Origin: Symbiodinium natans
Taxonomy: Eukaryota; Sar; Dinophyceae; Suessiales; Symbiodiniaceae
Reading direction: 5' to 3'
Assembly: GCA_905221605.1 (NCBI GenBank)
Contig: CAJNDS010000595.1
Location: 1 to 64,000 of the forward strand
DNA: 64,000 nt
Positions within the stretch are counted from its first letter, which is position 1, and every line of letters starts with the position of its first letter. Positions 45,648 to 57,018 of the stretch are shown one piece after another. The notes beneath the pieces were generated by a model that had not been told where the DNA came from, searched no databases, and was given only the letters and a program-made list of their open reading frames with translations. The position numbers and the translations under genes were made by a program.

Positions 45648-48600
45648 GCCATGTACTACCCGCAGTTCCACCAAGTGCCTGAGCTGGAGAAGTTCTTCGG
45701 AGATGGCTACACGGACAGGGATTGAACTAAGGGAGTGGCTGCAGGGCAGATTCGGGAGGTAAGGTACTTGCTCTTCTCACATGTCGCGAGACCTGCTTCC
45801 TCCACCGCAGCGTGCCTTCGCAACCTCGCAACCTTGGGACCTCTTCATCTCCTTAAGCCTCGGCACTGGCACACCAAGCGCCTGCGGAGGACTGGAAGGC
45901 TCTGGAGGACTTCAAAGGCCGGGATCCTGGAATGCCCGCGGCTATCACTTGCCAAGCTGCTCGAGGTAGCGGCAGCGGAGGTAGTGGAAAGGTAGTAGCA
46001 TTGAATCCCGAGAATGGTAACATCTGCCCGAAGCCCCAGAATGAGCGTCCCTGAGCCCTAAATCCACAAGCTTCCACCGCAGGCCAGGGGCTCCGGAAGC
46101 CTCTGAGTGAGGAGCGTGGAGGAGCTCATGGAGGGGTTGGAAAGTAACTTCGGGGCTTGGGCGCACGGAGCACTCTTGGTGACCAGCAAGCGCAAGAGGC
46201 CCTCGTTTGTAGCAGGATCCCTCGCCTCCTGAACCCTCTCTTCACACTTCGCTCTGAGGGGGCTCTGCACCCGTTCCCGCACCTGCTTTGTGTTTGTTGC
46301 TTTTGGCCTTCCAGAAGCCTCTTTCTGAAGCCTTAGAGGCCAACCTGCAGGCACTGAACCCTTCCTGAAGCCTCCGCAGGACTGGGCTTCTACGACCTGA
46401 TGAAGCGCCAGGTCAGGAGCCGCCAGGCGAACCTCGCCAAGCAGCACGGCGTGGCTCGGCAGAGGGAGGGGGAGAGAGGGAGAGAGAGGGAGAGAGTTCT
46501 GCGCCGACCTCTCTGCACGAATGCAAGGGAGCATGTGGATGTGGAGTGGAGGGCCTGTAGTGGGCATCTGAATGCTTCAATTATCTCTTCAGGTTCAGGG
46601 CTTCTGCAAAATCATGTGATTGTGGCGGCTTGGAGGTTGTCGTGACTGAAAAGTTGGATGTTTCTCCATCCTTCATGCGCATCCCCAATCCCCAGGAATC
46701 ACGGAGCGATTTGAATGATTTGAGAGAGAACTTGCTGGCATGGCAGTTCCCTTTTGGCAGGCTTGATCTGCAATTTGGGGGCCCCTCTTGGCAAAAAGCC
46801 CACGCCAGGTCCATGGTTTCTCGTACTACCACTACTGGATGCTGGGCTGCAGTTGAGATGATATGACTCCCGCGGCCAGACAGGTTTAAGGTCTTCAGGT
46901 GGTTCAGTAGGGGTCATTGATGCTTGGAGCTTGGCAGAGGGCACTCTTTCACGACGGTGTCTGCAAAGCATCGTGTGGCCGTATCCATGCGTGCTTCTCC
47001 TGTGGCCCCGCGTCCGCGCCGCGTGGGACATGAGATGCAAAGCTTCGTGGACTACGCTGAATATGCCATGCTTCAGAGCGTTCTACATTCGAAAATGCGG
47101 GAGCCTCAAGGCAAGGGCCAACCGTGACGAAAACGATGGGCCCTTCGACGCAACAGACCATGCGGCGCATGCATGGGCGGGACGCAGTTGCAGCTGCAAT
47201 GGCCTTGGTAGCCCCGGACTGCCAACATCGAGTTTTCACTCTTCAGGAATCGCTACATCGTGAAGGGCGGTGTGGTAGGTATCACTGTTCGACCGACAGC
47301 TATAGCGATCTCCTGCGGCAAGCACACCATGTGTTCCTGTTTGACGCAGGCGAAGTTGCTTAAGTCATCAGAAACTCGTGGGTCGGATGTTTAGCTGAAA
47401 AATATGCTGTTGGGGTTCAGGAGAGAAAGCCCCCCAAGCATTTTCCCCCACATGCCATAATGATACCTTTGATGTGACCCTCGCTTTCCAAGGTTCGGCG
47501 GTGAGGGTGGCCACAACAAGAGCGTTGCTTGCCACCATTCGTATTGAGGGTCGAGGGGGGCTTTGGGCCGTGATCTAGATTAGACGCAGCATACGCAAGC
47601 AACATTAATAGCATACAAGCACACAAGTCCTTCTGTGGCCTTAGGGACGGAGGGGACATGGAGGTCGGCCTCCAGTTCTCGCATGCGCAAGACTTCGTTG
47701 AGCCGCCCTTCCACACCCTTGTGACAATCCGTGCGCGCAGAATCCCCAAAAAACTGTGAGATACTGTGAGCGTTTTGCTTGTTGCCCAGGTCATGTGGAA
47801 GGTGCCTTACCAGGCGGGGCGTTCGGTTTCGGGGATATTGCTGGCCGAAAGTCGCGGATGCACAACACTGTTTTGTGCTCGCTTGTCGATACAGCCGTGA
47901 AAATGCAAACGGAGCTTGGGAGAGTTCGTGATTCTCTAGTTCCTTTGCTGGTGAGCTCTAGACAAGGCAACGAAGCTTCTAAGCAGCGAACAGAATCATA
48001 ACGCGGAACACAACAGAAGAGAAGGTGCTCCACGATGGGCAGCCCAATCTGCCCTATTTCTTCACGTGGGCCAACGAGCCTTGGACTCGGAAGTTCTCGG
48101 GCCAGGCCGGCGAGGCGGGAGATGCCCCATGCACGGCATCTTTAGAATCCTCATGTGTCCCCCATGCAGTGGGGCACGTCGTGGTTGTGACATGCTGGGC
48201 ATTGTTGGGCATTGTTGGGCATTTGTACGTTGAAAGACTTTTGAGCCGCCCAAAAGGGGCTTTTGCCTTCTGAGACAGCGTGCGAGTCAGTTTTTCTGTC
48301 ATGCCAGGATGTGCTCATCCCACAGACGCCCCGGCCTTGCAAAGCATGAAGTTGAGTTCCACTGACCTGAGCTGTGTGGAGGTGTTCGAGGCCTTAACCG
48401 GAGGACCTGAGGTCTAAGAGGGCTCATGCTTCATCTTCGTAGCGGCAAATGAGAAGCAGCTCTGCCCAGATGTACTTTAACCACGTCTTATTCCCAGAAC
48501 CTGCGCGCGACAAACTGGCTCTTCACCGGCCCATGCCTCTCTCCCGAGCTGGTCTACATGTTGGAAGATTAAAATAGCCGCAGCCATGGCCATGTCCCCG

Positions 48601-51600
48601 CGCATATCGTCGAAGTCAGCGGGCTTGCGAAGCGACTCCATGCAAGTGAAGAACCAGCACCACCTGGATGACACGATGACGCAGCTAAGGAGTCTGCGCT
48701 ATCATGGGTACTCGGCCAAGCCATGGGAGGATGCCCAAGGTAATGTCATCTGGCCGTGGGTTCGAATCCAGCTCGCCAAGCTGGTGTTCTCGCAGGCCTT
48801 TGAGATGGTCATGGGTGCCCTGATTCTCGGCAACTTGGTGCTCATCTGGTACGAAACGGATGTCGATGCAACATGCTTTCCCGAGTATGTATCGGACTTC
48901 TCAAGCTGCCCTACGCGCAGTGACACCGTGGGGTGGATTCCTGCCATGAATTTGGGAATACTCTTGCTCTACTCCCTGGAATGCCTGGTCCGCCTTTATG
49001 CGGAGCAATCTCTCTTCTGGTGGAACCGATGGAATCTGCTAGATTTACTCATTGTACTTAGCGGCTGGTTCGATTTTGCCTTTGCAGACGTAGTCAGCGT
49101 CAACTTGCTGAGAATGTCCAGGTTGATTCGCGTCTCTAGGGCAGTTCGCTTGCTGATTTCCATTCCTGAGTTTTACCTGCTTATCAACGGCCTTTACTCT
49201 TCGATCAAAGCCATTCTTTTTGGCTCCCTGCTGCTGATTGCCATGATTGTCGTTTGGGCCGTAATTGCTGTGCAGCTTCTTCATCCCATCACGTCCACGC
49301 TGGAAGAATACTACCTGAATTGTAAGAGGTGCCCGCGCGGATTCAGCACTGTGTTTCAAGCTGGCCTTACTTTGTTCCAGCAGCTGGTAGCTGGCGACTC
49401 TTGGGGAACAATCAACCTGCAACTGGTGGAAGAGGCACCCTGGACAATGGTGGTTCTCTTCGGGATGATGATGACAATCACCTTGGGACTCCTGAACCTG
49501 ATTTTGGCAGTGCCTGCAGAAAAAGTTAGCTGCGCACTTTTCCACTAGTTCCCATACTTGCGTTTCCTTGTGCCCGTGGTGGTAGGCCAGGTAGTAGGTT
49601 AAGTCTCTAAGCATTCCTCCATCATCAGGTGATCGTTGAAAGAGCCGCAGAAGCCCGTGAGAACGATCATGAGGAAAAGATCAAGCAGAAGGAGAACCAG
49701 CGAGCACGGAGCATGGAAGACCTTGCAAGGCTTTGCGCAACCATGGACGTCAACAACAACGGGCTGATCTCCCTGATAGAGATGCAGGAAGGCTATGACG
49801 ATGTTGACGAGTTTGCAAAGCTGATGCAAGTCATGGACATGAAGAGGGAAGATATGGAGACCGTCTTCAATGTTATGGCCGACAGTGATACTCAAGAAGT
49901 TTCATATTTGGACTTCTGCCAGAGCATCAGCAGCTTCTTCAAGCGGGACCCGGTCATTATGCAGTCTCTGATAAAGTTCTCTGTCATGGAAGTCCGCAAG
50001 ATCCTACAGGAGGATGTCTTGATGGTCTTGCAGGAACACACAGCAATGCTGCAAGCTCTGCTGCCCAAGGAAGCTGGCGCAGCTCAAGGGCCCGACACGC
50101 AAAGCAGCGGCTTCAAGCACTTCAGCCGAAGTGTCAGCACATCCTGGAGCCGACCACCGGTGCCCAGAGGCGCCTTGGAGCCGGAAGCTGCGAGGCTGTC
50201 TTCCTTGGCAACGAGCCACTCAAAGTTGCAGGTGCTCTTGGCCAGAGCAGAGGCCATAGCGCACAGCGCGCTCGAGGACGTCGTAGCTCCCCAAACTCTA
50301 GAAGTGGCGAAGCCCAGTTCGGGTGGCCCGGATCCGCTCCAGCTCCAAGTCCAAGCTTTGTGCACGAGCTTCTGGGAGAGAGAGCTAGAAGCAAGGCACC
50401 TGCAGAAGCAGTGCCAGCAAATCGTGCAGCGATTGAGCACGGACTTGCCGCCCGGACATGGCTTTTTTAACGGGTCTCTCGACACCGAAGGTGCGAAGGC
50501 TTGCACGTACCACGTGGAGCGGTTCTAGCGCAGATCCCGCGACCTACAGTGGTTTTTCACAGCACATGCATCCAGGAGAGCCGGGGGCGAAAGGATGTTT
50601 CGGCCGCTGAGGGTGGGGAGGGTGTGGCTTAGAAGGGCAAGATACTGCCATGGCCATGGCTCCAAAAGAAAAGGAAGCCCCTCTGGACCCAAGCCCCCCT
50701 CAAATCGAGAAGCGCTCTGGCCCCGGCCTTTAGACTCGGCATGGAAACGGACCCTATGAGGCATTCAAGGGCCGTTTGTTGCGAGCTCCAATGCCTCCAA
50801 GGTACGGCGACCGTGAGGCCTGGGAGGAGCACTTCGAGCACCTGGTGCAGTGACAGGGCCTGCAAGTGCGTTTTCTCATGACGGGGTGGGGACTGCCGGC
50901 CTCTTAAAACAAGCTTTTGAAAGGGGTCTTATAAGCTCTCCAGGAGCCGCCCTTGGAGAACTTTTTTTTTTTGGGGGGGGGGCCTCGGAGTTGGCAAAAA
51001 CGAACTCCGCCTCACGGAGCGCAAGACTCAGGTACTTCAAGGACCATCGCTACATGTGTCTTGGCTTCACTAAGGGGAAAAGCGGCTCCCGGGCCTTTGG
51101 GGGGATGCCAGATCTGCTAGAGCTGCTAGGGTCTCTGCTAGCAAGAGTGCCCCGGAGAATCCACCTTCTCACCTTCCCAATGAAGGAAGATCGACAACAA
51201 GCCGATCTTTGCCATCCTCCGGCCGCAGCTGCTTGAGGGGCGCCTGGGCACAAGCTTGGGGGGGATTCAGGGCTTCGCCCCTTCAGCCACCAACACCTGC
51301 AGTAGCCGCACCCTCTTTGAGATACGCCGACACCTTCAAGACCCTGATGAACCGTTTCCCCAACTCCAAGTTCCAGGAAGCTGGAGCCCATGCTGAAGGT
51401 CTGGCGAAGCATGGCGCTGTGGCTCGGCGCTGCCAATGTGACCTCTGGAGAAGTCTCTGGGAAAGTGGGAGGCCTTTGGGGCTTGAGGCCCTGTCAAGAA
51501 GAATCACTCCCCTGTGCTGACTCTTGCCCGACAACTGAGAGTGCCAAGATGCACCTGTCAAAGACGTTTGGTAAGAAGTGGTTATGCTTTGAGCCTGTCC

Positions 51601-53754
51601 TATCGGACTTAGGCAGAAGGGCTTCTCCGGCCTCTACATCTTGTCCTCGGTTGGGCGCCGTTACGTGGCCGTGAGAGGATGTGACGAAGGGTGCATGTAC
51701 AAGCATGCATCGCGCGCCTTGCAATTGCTCTGGTGCACCTCGTGCTTTCCAGGGCAGGTATTCTTTTCTCTACCCGTGCTTGATGCTCCTCAGATTCTCC
51801 GGGTTCGTGCTCATTTCTAGGCCCGCGTCCTTTGTCGTCTCCGGGGATCCAAGTGTCGGGGCACGCGCATGCTGCGTCGCAGTAGTGGTGGTGCATCCCA
51901 GTCGGGCGAAGCGCACTGAGGCTTTTACGAGGAGCACAATTACAAGGCACTGGAACTACTAAAGTTACTAAAGAAAGGGGAAAAGACTTTCCTACTAAAC
52001 AAAGGGGCAAACATTTTTCCCTTTGTTTAGTGCTCGTCTCATAACGGCTTCTGTAGCCTGACCCCCATAGGCCCACAGGCAATCTGCAGCTTTGCATGAC
52101 AAGTCCTTCGTAGGCAGACCTTCTGGACGGGGCCTTCCACAATGCGCCGAGCTGCCTCTTGGACAGCTATAGGTCACGTCTTAAGAACACACGGCAAAAC
52201 TCACGCCTTGTGGCCCCTCTCTGCCTACGAAAAAGTTGGTGAAGAGCCTGTGAAGACCCTGTGAAGACCCTGGCGCACAGGCAGGGACCTCTGTGGTGGC
52301 GTCGCCTCGAACCGGGACCTCTTCCTAGTCAAGGAGCCTCATCAGCCTCTTGGTTTCAAGAGGCCCTCGTTAGCTGGTCGTTGCTGGCTTGAAGGCTGCG
52401 GCTGATGGGCGAGCACTCTGTACTGTTAGCGCCTGAACCCAAGCAACCCCCCCCCCCCTGACCAGTCTCAACTCCGATCCCGGCATGAAGCTCTCAGCAC
52501 TGGAGTCCCCCGAAAGATCGCAAAGCCAAAGACATAGACAAAAATAACCCAAATCCCCCAAAGCCGACCCTGAAGCCCAACAAAGGGGCTCCGCCCTCAG
52601 CGCTTTCCTCAGGTACTGGGGCGCTGCGACGGGCTTCGATGGCCGCGTGCATGGCAACAGCGGGGCGGGCGCCTCAGAGCGCCCGGAACCGGGACTGCAG
52701 AGCAGCGGTATGCAGCGGTGTTCTGCAAGCAGCTTCTGCAATTCTGCTCCCGTTGTGGCGCCTGGGGGGGGGGGCTTGGCGCGAGTTGCTCAGTGCGCAC
52801 GGGGAAGGAACCATAGCCGTGTTCAGAGTTCCAGCGAGAGTCTTGAGGGCTGTGCCTTAATGGTGGTGCCATGCCCCAGTCCATCTGACCTTGTCCTTCT
52901 CAAGGCCTCAAGGCATACCCAGCACCTTCTGTCAAGCCATATCAAGCCATGCGAATCCCAAGCAAAGCGTCGAAGCCCGCCTGGCCCGCCTCAAGCATGT
53001 GAGCCAGTGATCAGGCCCTGCACGTTACGCCGAAGGCGCGCCCAGCACCATGCACGCTGATGGGTTTAGGTGGCGCCTCCGACTGAGAGGCACTCCCGAG
53101 CTTGAGACCGTCTGCCCCGAACAAACTCTGCAGGACTTCCAGCATGCCCTGGTGGGTTCCTTCGCGAACATGACGGCCATGCCGCAGAGACACGTCCCCG
53201 AGAGACTCGGCTTCCGCGTCCCTTTTCCCGGGGATTTGGTGAAGGTTGCAGAGCTGGAAAAGGCAGCCCCATATTCCAACCGCCCCTCAGTCAGCTCGTC
53301 CGTTTGCGGCACACAGCCCATGAAGCTGACGTGGGCTCTAAACCCTAAACCCTAAAGCCTAAACCCTAAACCCTAAACCCTAAACCCCAAACCCTAAACC
53401 CTAAACCCTACAACCCCTCAGCCCTCGTAAGGAATCTCTTCTTCGTCGGCTCCTGGAACCACTGGGCGGAGCAGCACGCTCTCGAGCCGGACGAGACGTA
53501 CGTCTTCGGCTCCCTGGCTGTAGGAGCCTTCCTGAGGGGCTATTGGGGCTATTGGGGCTATTGGGGCTATTGGGGTCATTGGGCAGAGCCTCAAGGTTTG
53601 GGTTTGCCGCAGAAAAGCCCCGTCGTTTCGTAGCAGCCCTGCCATCAGATTGAGCCCAGGCTACCTCCAGGCGCTGCGCAACGCCCTGGAGCATGTAAAG
53701 CCGCTGGAGCTGGAAGCCCGCCATTCAGGCGGGGACGATGGGTTGAACGGATGA
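45648..53754 (+). CDS. WbsX-like glycosyltransferase, copy B, hosting a nested gene
   Basis: Second WbsX-like gene. Exons: 45648-about 45716 (AMYYPQFHQVPELEKFFGDG), 46380-46450 (YDLMKRQVRSRQANLAKQHG), 46809-about 46845 (VHGFSYYHYW), 47790-47813 (VMWKVPYQ), 48022-48123 (DGQPNLPYFFTWANEPWTRK), 48308-48327 (DVLIPQ), 50802-50849 (YGDREAWEEHFEHLV), 51032-51055 (YFKDHRY), 51186-about 51240 ([10 protein letters not shown]), 51377-51418 (LEPMLKVWRSMA), 51613-51670 (QKGFSGLYILSSVG), 52613-about 52680 (YWGAATGFDGRVHG), 53422-53508 (NLFFVGSWNHWAEQHALEPD) and 53660-53754 (GYLQALRNALEHVKP), ending with TGA at 53752. The junction 48327/50802 splits a Thr codon cleanly (AC|G), so the two halves form one gene although a complete channel gene lies between them. 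Donors mix GC and GT. Exons for a few family segments, and the start, were not found. Confidence 0.8.
48501..48573 (+). CDS. Orphan exon-like segment upstream of the channel gene
   Basis: After TTCCCAG the frame reads NLRATNWLFTGPCLSPELVY and closes with TAA at 48571-48573, 12 nt before the channel start codon. Codons are coding-like. It matches no part of WbsX copy A and cannot be in frame with the channel. It might be an alternative last exon of copy B or a remnant. Confidence 0.3.
48586..50528 (+). CDS. Single-domain voltage-gated cation channel with EF-hand
   Basis: Two exons, 48586-49509 and 49629-50528, joined across a 119-nt GT-AG intron that restores LILAVIVERAAEA; 607 residues, ending TAG. 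One six-helix channel domain: S1 about 69-90, S2 117-138, S3 148-167, S4 172-191 with arginines every third residue (176, 179, 182, 185, 188), S5 207-232, pore and filter LVAGDSWG at 267-274, S6 286-310. A perfect EF-hand loop DVNNNGLISLIE lies at 348-359, and a degenerate one at about 392-403. The Asp in the filter and the fold resemble one repeat of Nav/Cav channels, so Ca2+ or Na+ conduction tuned by Ca2+ is likely. ATG context is CAGCCATGG. The gene sits inside an intron of the WbsX-B gene, same strand, and has far fewer introns than its host. Confidence 0.9.
51994..52031. repeat. Perfect 13-bp inverted repeat
   Basis: ACTAAACAAAGGG at 51994-52006 and CCCTTTGTTTAGT at 52019-52031 with a 12-nt loop. 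It lies in the WbsX-B intron between the exons ending 51670 and starting 52613. Confidence 0.85.
53338..53409. repeat. Telomere-like CCCTAAA array
   Basis: About ten units ending 12 nt before the acceptor of the WbsX-B exon at 53422. Confidence 0.95.
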
Positions 53755-55944
53755 AATGATTGTGGACGGATTTGATGGATTTGATGTTCACATAGCGGGA
53801 GAGACCCGCGTGACCCAACGCCCTGCCCAAACTGTCCACGAAGGAGGTACTCGTAGACTTCAGAAACTCGCTTGACGTGTGCTTTCCGCTGTGTCAATCG
53901 AGGGCGCTGCATGAAGGGTCGTCTCGGAAGGAAGCCCCAACCTTCCAGGCTCTACCACTCAAGCGACGGCATGAGCGTGAGATTGCACAGATAGTAGTTT
54001 AGAAAGAGTGCTCGAGCACAGGAGGGCTTCTCTAGATTCAAAGAACAAGACCAACCTTCAGCCACGTCTGCGGCTGGATAGCCTCGTAGAATAAATGCAG
54101 TGTTCGAGCGATTGCATCCGCCAACCCCAATGCAGTCGCTTAGTTAGGCACGTTCGGCAACCTTAGATAAAAATGTCCGCGGAGCTCGATCGACCATGGA
54201 CAATTTTGAAGTCCAGTCCCTAGCGACGCTTTGCCAAAGGGCGGTCGCCGGCTGGACCAAGCGCAGCATGGAACGTCGCCTTCGGTTCATGATGTCCAGA
54301 TCTTGAGATCTTGGTCAGTAATTTCCTATTTCTAAGCGGGTTCGCCACATTGCAGCTCAGAGCTTCTGAGCCTGAGTAGTCCAACCGAGTTGATGCTATG
54401 AGGATTCATTCGAAATGGCAGAGGCTTGGATCATAACCGCCTCGGAGCCAGCAACACAACAGCATGTATCACCCAAGGCTTGGAGCCTTAGCTCCTCATC
54501 GGTTCCTATACGCAAGCTCGTCAGGAAAGTGGAAATCATTGTACGATGGACAAGCCACATGCGTGGTAGCGACATGTCTGTGCCTGCTGCATGAACTATT
54601 TTTTTCTCTGCTGTTTCGGTGGGAAGGGTTCCCAAGGAACCGTGCCTCCGAAATGAATTCCCGTTATTGCGGGTGCAGGGGATTAGCCCCGGTCTCCGGA
54701 CCACATGCAGCCGCGAGCACAAAACGGCTGCCTGGCACTCCTTGGACCACATGTGGGTGCAGCGGCCCCAGGCGTCTCCAAGGATTTTTGAAGGGTTTGG
54801 TTCATGGGTCTGACCCTTTCAAGGGCCGGGGTATGGATGGCTTGATGGAAGCTGATGAAGGGAAGGCATACCTTCTGCGATGAAGTCACGTTGCAAGCGG
54901 CCGTCAGGTCCCTAGCACAATGTTCTTGCGAACCCCTGAATGGCATTGACTTAGTGTTTGTAGGCTTTTTCATGCCAATTTCCGGCGTTGCAGCCAGACC
55001 CCGCACGCCATGGGACCACGGTTCACTACGCCGCTACGCTCTGAAGTCTTCTCAATATCTGCAATCTGTCCAAGACCTTGGATCAATCCCAACGGCAGAG
55101 CCCCCCCTGTGGGGACCTTGCATGTTGCAGTCTCATCTACAAGCTACGAGCTGTTGGCTCTGTTCGTTTGGGCTCCCAGCCGCCGCTGGCGTAGCCTTGA
55201 GCCCACTCCTCATGGGGAAGATGGGGTTTTTAACTTAGCGCACAAAGGGCCCCCGTAACAGCAAAGGGTCGTAGGGTTCAGGGCGCCCGCCGTTTCCCCT
55301 TGAACCCCTGCTGCGGGTCCCGGCACGGGGCCTGCACGAGGAGTGTGAGAAGGCCAGGGGGCAGCCAGGTTTTGAAGGTGTTTTTCAGGTTGTCCAGGGA
55401 CTTGCATGTGATCAGTGCAAAGAATGCAAAGCCAGGCTGGCCGATCCGGCCCTACGAAAGACGGTGGCCGGGCGTGAATGTGTGTGAGTTCGCAATTTCG
55501 AGAGGCGCAGGTTGTGAGTCTGGAGGTTCTCAAGACAAGGTCTCTGGACTTTGGACTTGAAGTGTTCAGGTTCGTATGTTGCTTGCTTGGGATTTAAGGG
55601 GTTCACCAAGGCGACCGTGCTGCCGTCACACTTGCCGGTGTCAATTGCGGCCGCCTCCACTGCAATTGCTCCTGGGCACGAAAGCTTTGTGTCCGAAAAT
55701 TGCAGGTCCTGGAAAGAATGCATGGCTGTAGGTCGTCCTCTCGGCTAAAGCGGCTAAAGGCTGCGTCATGTAACCCTGCCTCCTGCACTCTCCGCACGTC
55801 CTCGCCAGCTCGAGTTTGGGGGGTTGAGCCCGGGACGCCTTGCCGGCTAAGCGAGTTGAACTTTCACTTCAAGCGAGACACAGGCCAAGCTCCAAATCCC
55901 AAGCCCGAGATCCTAAGCCCAGCAAATCGTCCCAAGACCCCTCG

Positions 55945-56222
55945 AACCCTAAACCATAAACCCTAAACCCTAAACCCTAAAACCCTAAACCCTAAACCCT
56001 AAATCCTGAAGATACTGGAACCTTTGAGGCGTTTGGCGGCAGCACTTGCCGCGGAGGGAGCAGCAGCAGCCGTAGCTATGGCCGCTGGGCTTCTTTCCTC
56101 ACTAAACCCTAAACCCTAAACCCTAAACCCTAAACCCTAAGCCCTAAACCCTAAACCCTAAACCCTAAACCCTAAATCCTAAATCCTAAATCCTAAACTC
56201 TAAACCCTAAACCCTAAACCCT
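55945..56222. repeat. Two telomere-like CCCTAAA arrays
   Basis: Arrays at 55945-56006 and 56102-56222 flank a unique 95-bp island with a coding-like Ala/Leu-rich segment. Confidence 0.95.
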
Positions 56223-56297
56223 ATTCTTGTGTGGCAAGTTGCGTCGAGTTATTCCCCTCTGAAACGACGACTGCTGGACCTGGGCTCTGGCCAGTAC

Positions 56298-56392
56298 CTC
56301 TTAGTAGGGAATTCCGGAATTAGGGCCTCTAACATACCCTTTAAGGGATTTTACAGGGTATACCCTCATTCCCTCATTCCCTACTCAGAACC
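56298..56392. mobile_element. Palindromic MITE-like element, family E copy 2
   Basis: 95 bp, starting CTCTTAGTAGGGAATTCC and ending ATTCCCTACTCAGAACC around the same centre TACCCTTTAAGGGATT as the 11116 copy. Arms are more diverged. The right arm has duplicated CTCATTCC. Confidence 0.6.
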
Positions 56393-57018
56393 ATCCAGAG
56401 AAACATGAGCCGCCCCAAACCTCGGATCCTTAGGCCACGGCCTCGTCTGCCCCGTTCCCCGCGCGCCGGTTCCTGGAGGTAAAGGTTGTAAGCGTGCGCA
56501 GAAAAAGTGGGAAAGTGTAGTAGGGGTCTTGTGATGGTTTGAAGGGGGTGTTTTTTGGGGGAGCTTTGGGCCTGCGCGGGCTTGGGACGCTTGGGCCCCG
56601 AAAGCCCGGAAATGTTGGAGCCTCACACTCTTTTTCGCATGCGGCCAGTTGCGGGGTTCCTTCAGTATCACTCGACACTGAACGTCATGGGACGCCACCC
56701 GGTGTCCTAAACGAAATCCGTCATGCCAAGCTGGGCAGCGCAACAGGCCAGGGGGCCACTGCCGTGCCCTTCGAGGCCTGCCGAGTCATGCGGAAGCCTT
56801 GCAAGTGCTGGTTTGTGGTCCGTTCGGGCTCGGGTTCTTCTCATCATCTTTCACTTTAAAGCAGAGCTTGCTGACGCCTCACGCATCTGCTGTGAGAAGC
56901 ACCTCCCCCCCTGCGTATCTTCGTCTGCAGGCCATTGTGGCAGCGTATCTGACCCCTGAGGAACAGCCTCCACCCAACTCTCGCACAGTGCCCTCACACC
57001 CTCACCTTGCGGCTCCAG

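Larger units (their letters stand above)
53755..57018. other. Intergenic or 5' part of the kinase gene; exons uncertain
   Basis: Downstream of the WbsX-B stop codon. Coding-like open pieces occur at about 55305-55370 (LLRVPARGLHEECEKARGQP), 56008-56098 (LEPLRRLAAALAAEG, between two CCCTAAA arrays) and 56704-56815 (LNEIRHAKLGSATGQGATAV). They may be upstream exons of the kinase gene or of another gene. CCCTAAA arrays lie at 55945-56006 and 56102-56222. Confidence 0.35.

Noticed and set aside
48578-48590. CCGCAGCCATGGC at the channel start as a relict spliced leader
   Set aside because: Resembles the leader start only if three bases are deleted, and it overlaps a good initiation context. Too short to claim.
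48757-48775. tRNA T-loop-like GGGTTCGAATCC
   Set aside because: It lies inside the channel coding sequence, and no acceptor or anticodon stem can be formed around it.
56931-57010. Coding-like segment AIVAAYLTPEEQPPPNSR after a CTGCAG
   Set aside because: It is only about 90 nt upstream of, and in a different frame from, the kinase exon at 57019, which would need an implausibly short intron.
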